Part shown: positions 56,101 to 64,000 of the stretch, in pieces
How the letters are laid out: each line of letters begins with the position of its first letter
Numbering within the stretch: position 1 is the stretch's first letter
NCBI GenBank assembly: GCA_032173965.1
Contig: JAVUNC010000019.1
Location: 7,378,501 to 7,442,500, forward strand
Source: Sitta carolinensis
Lineage: Eukaryota > Chordata > Aves > Passeriformes > Sittidae
Direction of reading: 5' to 3'
DNA: 64,000 nucleotides
The notes under the pieces: generated by a model
What the model saw: the letters and a program-made list of their open reading frames with translations, nothing else
Databases searched by the model: none
Told to the model about the DNA's origin: nothing
Translations under genes and position numbers: made by a program

Positions 56101-59100
56101 CCTCCGAAGAGGGACCTTGAACAGAGAAGTCCCTGGTTGATTATACTCAAACAATCTGAATTCCACAGCCTTCATGTGACTGTTGAACCAGCTGTCCCCC
56201 ATATGAGGCTCTGGGAGCTCTTCCCATTGTTCATTGTGTCCCTCACTTGCCTCTAGGTAGGATGTTTCTTATTTCTAAGGCTGCAGCTTCTGTTAATGAA
56301 TTCCTTATCTTCTGTCTTGAACCAGCTCTAGGGCTTTCTCATATTTGACTGAGTGGAAAGTTCAGCATATCTGGTGAAAGTTCACAGCTTGTGCCTTAGG
56401 CTGCAGCAAATTTATCTATTAATGCTAAGCAACAAATTTTAGATAAGTAGTTTACCAAATCACTTAACGTATGGATAAAACTTACTGCATAAAACTCCAA
56501 CATACTTTCTCTTACTGTAGTAATCACATGTAATATACTTTGTGTGGTACAAGGCAGACATGAAAACTAAAATTATTTACTAATACAAATAGACAGGGCT
56601 CTGTTTTACAGAAAGGGTGAATTTGTTTTAGCAGTTTTGTACTTCAGTTTTAGTTAACAGTATCTGGGATTTTGGTTCAATAATCTTTCTCTGCAGGGCA
56701 GCAAGTCAGGGCAAAAGTTAAAACTTTACTGAAAAACAATGCATATAATTCTGGCTAGTCCAAAACTATTTTACTTTCTGTGACAAATTCACACACAAAA
56801 AATTCATCCTTGGAAAATACTGGTTCATCAGTCCAAGCATGTGAGGTAAGTAATGGATATATTTTTAAAACCTGTAGCATTTTAAATAATGGAGGTGCCA
56901 GTAGTATATTTATTGTGTAGAGACCCAGGACTTACAGGATTCACGCAGGATGCAATTTACCTGGGTCTGGTTGTTCTGTGCATCTGAAACCATATTTTCT
57001 ATTGCCATAAAGAGTTTCCAAGCTTTACTTGGAAAAGTAAAGGATTATCACTCCAGTGGTCTGGAGTTCTGGTCTAGTTCAGAATTAATGGTTACCCGAG
57101 TCTCTCCTGAGGTTGCACTTGCACATTTTATGAATTTTAACTGGAACAGGAAGTAATGTTCTCTTTATCTTTCAAATAAATCTTATAATCACTGGGTTAC
57201 AGGGTAATTTTCACTCTGCTTCATTGAATATTTAAAGATGTTAAACACCTTAGCAGGTGAGATAAGGAAGACAAGTGTCTGATTCCTGAAAGGAGGGGCT
57301 CAGGCTGTGCTATGTGGTTGGAGGACTGCATGCACACATCAGTCAAAACACCAGACAGCAGCTAGAATAGGAACCGATAAAGTTTGATTTTCTGATAACG
57401 TGGATGAGTGACAAAAAAAGCATTGATAGCCAATTCCATAGGGGCCAGTTTGCTTTCCAGGCAACAATGGGATTTGGTTTAATCCAGATACAGCCCAGCA
57501 GTCATCCTGCAAGCAAAAAGATGAAGTAGCAACCTGTTGCCACGCCATGCTATGCTCTTAAGGTTCCTGTCTTGCATACACTAATCCTTCTGCTTCTTTC
57601 TTTATCAAAAACTGTACTTATAGAAACAAATTCTAACCTCTGGCAGTTGTGAGCTCAGCAAAGCCATCTGCCATTAAAGGATAACTCTGCTGGCTGTTGA
57701 AAAGTATTTCCTCTTTTTATGCTTAATTTCTGGTAGAATTTGGCTGGCCAACTTTGTTAGCATGGAAGCAATCATTGAAACAAACTCCTGTTCAAGATTC
57801 ATGTGATTCTTTAAATTGAGGAGCTGATCTGTTTGGCTTCTGAGATTTCCTTCTAAGCTTGGTAAAGGTCTGTACATACAGAGTAGTTTTTAATGCTTTT
57901 CTTCTTTATAATACCAGTTTGGAATTTCACCCAGAAGTTTAAACTGTAGTATCTGGTTGATTTACACCTAGTTTTGAAGCAAGAGATGACTCCATGTGCT
58001 TCATAAATTATATCAGTTACTAATTCTCTTGTTACTAATGGACAAAAAAAAATCTGAGTTAAAGAAAAAAAAACTTATTTAGATTTTTCTTGAAAGGTAT
58101 TTAATTCTGAAGGCTTGAAAGTATTTGGTTAAGAACAAGTTTAACATCTGACAGCCTTTCCCTACTGCATCCTTTCCTCACCTGCATAAAAGGAGACTCT
58201 TACATTCTCAGAGTGCTTCAGTCTCACTGAACTTCTCTGTTCTCCATCTTGTACCCACAAATTGCATCTTAATCTTACCAAGGCCTGAATCTCCTGAGGT
58301 TTCTGTCACTGGTATTAATAACCAAAATGGCAGGTTACAGTAGAAGTAACTCCAGCCCCCTCATTTCCTTGATTTTCCAATGAAGTCAGACCATCTTCCC
58401 CTCATCAGTGCTAATGTGAGTTTCAGTCACAAGCACATGAAATGGAGAAGTACAGGTTGGAGAGAAGCAGTAGCCAAAGAGGTCTCTGTGGAGCACCAGC
58501 ACATGGAATCACAGGTGCTGTACATATTCAGGGAAAGAAAGAGCAGCAAAGAAAATGCATCCAGGGCATGAGACATCTGAAAACTCATAAAACATTAATT
58601 TGGGAAAAGGGAATGAAATATTCTGTGAAAGCAATAGCTTCTTATTTATGCCCTTACTTGTTCATCGACAGTGAGATTTCCTGGCCTTCAGGCAGGGATT
58701 GCTACTTAGATGACTCCTCCTGCTGCTCTGACTTGTTTACATCATCCTAGGTAGCAAATGGCCATGACATGAATTCAGTTGGACACCAAGCCAAGCTGAT
58801 TCAGTGGGAATTCAGGGCACATTATAATTTGTCATTTTCTTTGTATCCCAGCCTCAGGCTGTGCAATGAAATATAATCAAGTTCTGCAGAGGGGTGAAAC
58901 ACAGGGAAGTAACTCTCTGCTTAACAGCTTCACATTTAAAAAAACGGACTGAATGAATTTAGAGATTTTTAAAAGGAAAAAACTTGAAAAAGCCCCAACT
59001 TCAGTACAGGTTTGATTTTTTCATGGCAGGTATAAATGCTTCCATAAAATACCACTAAAACGTGGCTCTTGCCTTGATGTCATGTTCCAGGTCCAAAACT

Positions 59101-60289
59101 AGCCCTACTAAAAAGCTACAGATAGAGGATTTGTTTCACATTCCCCTGACAAGTGAGTTGTGATTCGTGGTCCCAGAAAATCAAATGTTTCTGATCTAGA
59201 TGCTGCAGTTAAGGTGTTCCACAATTGTTTCCTCTGGGTACACCAAGGAACACGTGCATGTTCCAATGACAGTCTTTTGAGGTGTGTGAGTCAAAGCTGT
59301 GGCCCTGTGAGAAGGTATTTTATTGACCTGAAATCTCAGCCAGAGGGATCTGCTGGTACTTAAACATTTTGAATGATCTGGAGCTTGAATGTTGGTGCCT
59401 CATTGTCTGACAGCCACTTTATAGATATATAATTTCAGGGAGGAAAGAAATTACTAATCACAGCAAAATATATGTTCAAGAGCCTCCTCTTCTCATAGAG
59501 GAGCTAATGAAATTACTGGTATCACTTAACCAGAAAATTCTTTTGCTTTAGAAGTTTGTGGTCTATCCTACTTTTTGTAAGTGAAGAAATTTTTATTCTG
59601 ATTTTATCAAGCAGCTAAAAGTAAAACGACACAAAAAATCGGATATGTGTTTGCACATGAAATTTCATTTTTATCTTGCAATTTTAAACAGATTTCATGT
59701 ATCATTCTTCTTTCTCGGAGCAAAAGGAGCAATACTTTGCACTCTGTGTAAGAAGAATTTGCAATTGTAGGTAGAGAAGCAAATGGAAGGCATGAGATTA
59801 CCTTCTGCTTTGAATGAGACGACTACTGCCTTAAAAGTGGCAAATTTCAAGGCAAAAAGCTAATGGAGCTCTATTGTTAGGAGCTGGAAACTGAAATCCT
59901 AAGCTAGTGAGAGAATGAGCAAGCTTCAAAACCTGAAAGTATGGATTAAAATAAACTATCCTCTTTTCAGCCATTCATCTCAGGGAAGAGACTCATAGAT
60001 GGAAAAACTGAGGCACAAAAGGATTCACTGCTTTACCTGAGGCCACATCAGTGCTCACAGAGAGAAGAGATCATGTTGCTGAGCTGGGCTGAATAGAAAC
60101 CTGGACTGGAAGGGAGGGAACCTTGTAGGGAATTTATGCCTCTCCAAGATTTCCCTCTATGGGGCTGCAGAAGCAGTGCTTAGGAAAGTCATCTCCAAGA
60201 TGTAACCTTGAGCAAGCAACCTGCAGAGTTGAGAGCCCAGGGATTTAGGAGACCCCATGGTGTGTAGTGAGATGTGTCCTCTCACTCGG

Positions 60290-60745
60290 ATTTGTCAAAG
60301 TGTGTGGGGAGTCACTTTGATGCCTTGAGAGGCTACCTGGAACTGAGGCTAGACAGTGTTAAAGGAATAAAGTAGGTGTTTATTAAAAGGCCTTCAAAGG
60401 GTACACCCTGGGCAGTACAAGAGCCTGGCTGTGGCTCCACCCAAGATGGACCCAAGATGAATGGCGTGTCAAGAGTTTTCACACTTTTTAAAGTTTTGAT
60501 CCATTTACCAACTGGGGTTAATTGTCCAATTACAGCTTCAGGTTAGGAAGTCCCATCCTCCCAGATTGCTCTCCTCAATCCCCTGTTTTTTTCACTTTTT
60601 GGGCCCAAAGCTGCTGTGGTGTCCTTGGTTCTCGGGCTGGAAAAGGATTGTTTTGTCTGATTAAACTGTGAAGAGAATTTGCTAACACTTGAAGTTCAGA
60701 GTTATGTACTAATGCAGTACAGAAACTGGAAAATACAAGAGATGA
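60290..60745 (-). mobile_element. LTR-like remnant, antisense to ALK
   Basis: A block whose minus strand carries AATAAA (plus-strand gtttattaaaagg near 60380). It is flanked by segments typical of songbird ERV LTRs (GGCCTTCAAAGGGTACACC and GGGCAGTACAAGAGCC on the plus strand). A TTTTTAAA-like element lies about 100 bp further into the block. Ends are approximate, no coding remnant is seen, and the family is not certain. Confidence 0.5.
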
Positions 60746-61014
60746 AACTTATGGGATCAACTTAGCTGCAGTCTGGGGGTTGTTTCCCTCTGCTGCTCCT
60801 TCCCGTGGTTGGGCACGTGTGTGATTCCACACAAGAGGACTGAGGAGCTGGGAGTGAGACCCTGCCCACTGGAGCCCAGGCCAGCTCGTGTCACACCAGT
60901 GCCATGCCAGGTGTGGGAACAGCTGTGGTTTGGGGTTTTACCAAGGGCTGAACCTTTAGAGCCTCTTGCTCTACAGTGCAGGATCTGCTAGCCATGTCAG
61001 GAGTTGGGTAAAGG

Positions 61015-61570
61015 AGGAAGAGGAGGCTCTCTGTAGGAGGTTCCAGCAGGAGAGGTTTATTGGAGCTGAAGGGGTCACAACAGGAGAGCCCTGAGCACTG
61101 CTGGGCACGGTTTAAAAACTGCAGCGATTCTGGGGTGGGTACAAATCCTAAACCAATGGGGGAGCATCAGAGGTGGGGTGAGGAGGGTCAGACACTGGTC
61201 TGAGGCAAATGACAGAAGGTGGGGACAGAACAGGTCACATGTCCCAGTGGGGTGTTGAGGATAGGGAGCCCCAGGAACACCCAAGGGGGGAACAGTCAGG
61301 ATTGGCTCAAGGCAGGAGTGACAGGGAAAGGACCAGAACAAGGGGCAGGGAAACAATGATTGGTAGGGAAGGGACCAGAACAAAGGAAGTGGATTACCAT
61401 AAAGGGTAGCTTAGGGGAGGATACAGCTTTCAGGGATAAACCAGTCTGGGGGTACACAAGGGGAATACCAGAACAAACCATCAACATTAAAACCATTAAC
61501 AATAAACCAATAGGGTAAATAAATACAGGACATAACAGGAGTGCCCACATGCCCTGGGCAAACTGGGTTG
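61015..61570 (-). mobile_element. LTR-like remnant with U3-type tandem repeat, antisense to ALK
   Basis: Read on the minus strand, the block starts near TGCCCAGGGCATG and contains a tandem 19-mer and a TTTTTAAACC TATA-like box. It then has AATAAACC (plus-strand ggtttattgg at 61055-61064) and ends in a pyrimidine-rich segment. This order (upstream repeats, TATA-like box, polyadenylation signal) is that of an LTR with U3, R and U5. The plus strand is strongly purine-rich, unlike the neighbouring intron. It stops about 100 bp before the acceptor of the MAM2-start exon. The family is not assigned. Confidence 0.5.
61323..61383. repeat. Two-copy 19-mer repeat inside the LTR-like block
   Basis: AGGGAAAGGACCAGAACAA at 61323-61341 recurs with one mismatch at 61365-61383, 42 bp apart. 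Short direct repeats of this kind are common in retroviral U3 enhancers. Confidence 0.75.
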
Positions 61571-61656
61571 GAATAGCCACTGCAGCTCCTGTGTGAGCCC
61601 AGGAGCCACTTCCTCAGCTCACCTGGCTTCTGTCTGTGTGTGTTTCCCTCTTGCAG

Positions 61657-61788
61657 GAAGGCTTCCCTCTGGCTTTTACTGTTCATTTGAAGAAGGGGAT
61701 TGTGGCTGGCTGCCAGGCTTCTCTGCGTCCCATCCTTCCCCGTGGCGGATTGGAAGCCTGGAACACAACCGTCTCCCTTCCATAGAAG
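61657..61788 (+). CDS. ALK: ALK exon, N-terminal part of MAM domain 2 (human exon 7 equivalent)
   Basis: Continues the ALK ectodomain into the second MAM domain (about the first 40 residues). The two leading bases complete the Arg codon split from the LDLa exon, followed by R-L-P-S-G-F-Y-C. Then come SFEEGDCGW, the typical MAM opening (Cys, Phe-Glu, Cys-Gly-Trp), and PSPWRIGSLEHNRLPSIE. Human ALK has the same layout (GFYCNFEDGFCGW). The exon is 132 bp, phase 1 in and phase 1 out. The acceptor is tttccctcttgcag|GA and the donor GAAG|gtgtgt. An LTR-like block ends roughly 100 bp upstream of this acceptor, and the next exon is less than 1 kb away. The reading frame is intact. The second half of the exon is more diverged from human than the Cys-Gly-Trp start. 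Confidence 0.92.
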
Positions 61789-62748
61789 GTGTGTGAGAGT
61801 AAACAGCGAGTGTAGAGCATAAACAGCAAGGAGCAAAAATGATACACACATGGTGAGGAGAGGGAGTGAAACACAATGCAGATTTTCCTCTGTACTTACA
61901 TACTCAGCCTCAAGGAAAACAAATCCCAACTTTCTACTCTCAAATGCCATCTTTCCACTCAGAGTGCTTTGAGCAAAAGTCTGTCCTGCTCCCTTTTTGC
62001 CTTGAGGGTGCAAAGTGGTACCTCAGTCTCCAGCACTGATACCAGATACAGATCTTGACCCCTTCTAAAAAACTTCATACCAAATGTTCATCTACCTGAC
62101 CACCTACCATATTGATCTAGGTTGGGGATTTTTTCTGATTTTCCTATTTATTTTCTCTGCTTTTCTGTACTGCTGCTTTTTTTCCCCTGCTCACATCCTA
62201 ATTTTTCTTCTCTTTGCTTCATGATCCCTTGAGTTGCACTTTTATGTACAATTACCATGTACTTAGTTCTCCTACCTAAATGCCAGTCATTTCTAATCCT
62301 TCTCATACAAACAGTTGAAGGCTTAAGCTGCTGAGAGAAAACCCAATACTGCCCTTGTTCCTCTGGTATACAGCAAATTATCCAAGTAGCAAAGAGCTAT
62401 AGCTGTATTTTTATTTGGGTTTGGTCAAGATAAATTCTTTTCTTCCAAGCTACATTTTGTTTATAAAACACACAATTTATTACGTGCCTTGCAAGGAGGA
62501 TGAATTTGAAATCATGGAGCAACAGAAGGTAGGAGTGGGGGAAAGGTAGATCAATTACTGAAGTGTGGTTACTTAGTACATTTGTTAGGTAGGTAAAGCT
62601 GCTTCCCTAAGAAATGGAAAAAGCCTTCTGCTGCCTGGAATTCTGCCATGGTAGGAGCCAGCTAACATAGGCTTGGGGCAGGTTTCACAAATCCTGAAAC
62701 CCGAAGGTGAGTGCTGCAGTTTGACTTTTTTCCTTCTCTTTCATCCAG
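61789..62748 (+). other. ALK: Short ALK intron within MAM domain 2 (960 bp)
   Basis: Donor gtgtgt, acceptor ttcatccag. It is much shorter than the neighbouring introns, and I see no repeat or gene inside it. A T/C-rich stretch runs from about 62125 to 62215. Confidence 0.88.
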
Positions 62749-62849
62749 GTTGTGCACTCCTCCTTAACACCAGCAAGGCACCAGCAGTAGCAAAGACTGT
62801 CATGACCAGCACAGCATTTCCAGCTCCTTTGAGGAACTCCCCCTGTGAG
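62749..62849 (+). CDS. ALK: ALK exon, middle of MAM domain 2 (human exon 8 equivalent), followed by a GC donor
   Basis: Encodes 34 residues of MAM2 counting the split Gly. It reads CALLLNTSKAPAVAK, then TVMTSTAFPAPLRNSPCE, matching the human ALLLST...TVTSATFPAPIKSSPCE segment. N-T-S is a possible glycosylation sequon. The acceptor is preceded by a good pyrimidine tract (ttccttctctttcatccag|GT), giving 101 bp, phase 1 in and phase 0 out. The exon must end after the Glu codon, because ALK continues with a phase-0 exon. The bases that follow are gcaagt, so the donor is GC rather than GT, with an otherwise perfect GC-AG consensus (GAG|gcaagt). The nearest GT, at 62854-62855, would add four bases and break the frame. 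The next MAM2 exon was not seen before the window ends. Confidence 0.9.
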
Positions 62850-62855
62850 GCAAGT
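62850..62855 (+). promoter_or_regulatory. ALK: GC-type 5' splice site
   Basis: The exon ends CCCTGTGAG after the conserved Pro-Cys-Glu, and the intron starts gcaagt. GC donors of U2-type introns usually compensate with a near-perfect match to U1 snRNA (AG|GCAAGT), which is seen here. Confidence 0.8.
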
Positions 62856-64000
62856 CATAATGTTTTCTTTTCTTATGCAATTCACAGAGCATTTTTGTGT
62901 GTTTGACTCGGGTTTTAAATATAGGTACTAGGTCATTAGCAAGGCAACCAGTATCTGATTTTATTTTCTATAAAATATACTTATTTATGCCCACTGTGCA
63001 GGGGAAAGATATGGTTATCTGCTTGAATGCCACAAAATGTGCCTTGAAAAACTATCATATCCTGTCCTCATTGCATCACATGATGTATTGCAATCTTCAT
63101 AATTAGGTGTGTATGCTGTAAGATAGGGCAGCCAGCGTTACATAAACACAGAGAGGAAGAATTTTACTGCATGAACAAGCATTATATTTGCAACATCCAA
63201 GACAGAATAGGCTTCAGGACTGCCCCTGAGCCATTCAGAAAAGGCAGTACATGTTTTCTGTAGCACAGCTGGGATTTGGGCTGGCAGCTCTTCATGCTGC
63301 TGCACTTCAAACCTACCAGTCCTCATGTAGGCCTGGTTCAAAGGAGTGACGAAGTTAGCTGCAGCAGAGAGAAATTCATCCAGAATGGAGCCAGGTTCAT
63401 ATTCAAGCAGGAAAGCTATTGACAGTCATAAAACATCAGCTTAAGCAAGTACATCAAGGCTTGCCAGACTACCTTGCTCATGGCTGTAATTTCTGAGTCA
63501 GCTGCATTTAACCCTTAAAGTGCACCTTCGGAAAGATGACATGTCTGTGTCTTCTTGTTCTGTAACTTTCCAGATTGTAGAATCACTGATCAGATCTATT
63601 TCTATGACTTTGAGCCATGCCTAGTGAGTTAAAGCATTTCACATCTTCATGGTCACTCAGAAATCTCACATAAGCTTCTGGATACTGGAGCAGAGGGATT
63701 TAGGAAAACTGATACTAACGAAGGGCAGCTGTTTGTTGGCTGAACACTGAACAGACAAAACAATCTGTTCCAGTGATCTTAAAATGCAGAAAGGACAAGA
63801 AGGGATGTGTCAGAAAGTTCTCAGGAATGAAACTACATAGAAGAAGGTGTTTCTTTGCCTTAAAGTTTGTTTTGGTACACTCCTGTTGGATATCTCAGTT
63901 CATACAGGAAAGCTCCTTTGGTGTTGCTCTCTTGATATATTCATGTTCTCTGTCTTTGAAATATATTCTACCTTGTTTTTCCTCCCATCTGTGACAAAGG
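62850..64000 (+). other. ALK: Start of the ALK intron after the fourth visible exon
   Basis: It begins with gcaagt, a GC donor. The rest to the window end is non-coding. The next MAM2 exon is not recognisable, and I see no repeat family. Small frames (63138-63341 minus, 63773-63994 plus) look like chance. Confidence 0.75.

Noticed and set aside
61411..62013. A 200-codon open frame on the minus strand.
   Set aside because: It runs antisense through the ALK exon at 61657-61788 and into the LTR-like block. The length comes from the exon's lack of stops on the opposite strand.

Overview
The window is vertebrate nuclear DNA, almost certainly from a bird and probably a songbird. It is AT-rich and sparsely coding. 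It carries truncated CR1 LINE 3' ends with the CR1 terminal octamer (ATTCTGTG / CACAGAAT), and long-terminal-repeat remnants of the kind common in passerine genomes. None of the long open frames resembles a complete protein. The only coding sequence I can support is four short exons of one plus-strand gene, the receptor tyrosine kinase ALK (anaplastic lymphoma kinase).

The exons lie at 27122-27249 (end of the first MAM domain), 53005-53135 (LDL-receptor class A module), 61657-61788 (start of the second MAM domain) and 62749-62849 (middle of the second MAM domain). By human numbering these are probably exons 5-8. Splice phases chain as 2 to 1, 1 to 1, 1 to 1 and 1 to 0. The signal peptide, start of MAM1, rest of MAM2, glycine-rich region, transmembrane segment and kinase domain lie outside the window.

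Layout: 1-27121 is the 3' part of a large intron, with a degenerate TTAGAT repeat, a sense-oriented ERVL-like LTR (about 9269-10512) and CR1 pieces near 11.2, 12.5 and 22.9 kb. The next intron (27250-53004) is about 25.8 kb, with three antisense CR1 3' ends, A-rich tracts, a 48-nt T run and some unique blocks that could be conserved regulatory elements. The third intron (53136-61656) ends with two antisense LTR-like blocks close to the acceptor of the third exon. The fourth intron is only 960 bp. The last intron starts with a non-canonical GC donor and runs off the window.

The main observations are: (1) the LDLa exon is one base short of the frame, apparently in an A run, giving a premature stop if taken literally; (2) a GC-AG intron follows the fourth exon; (3) an LTR with U3-like tandem repeats sits about 100 bp from an exon acceptor; (4) five of six CR1 pieces are antisense to ALK. 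I found no undescribed coding system here; the novelty is in gene structure and possible intronic regulation.
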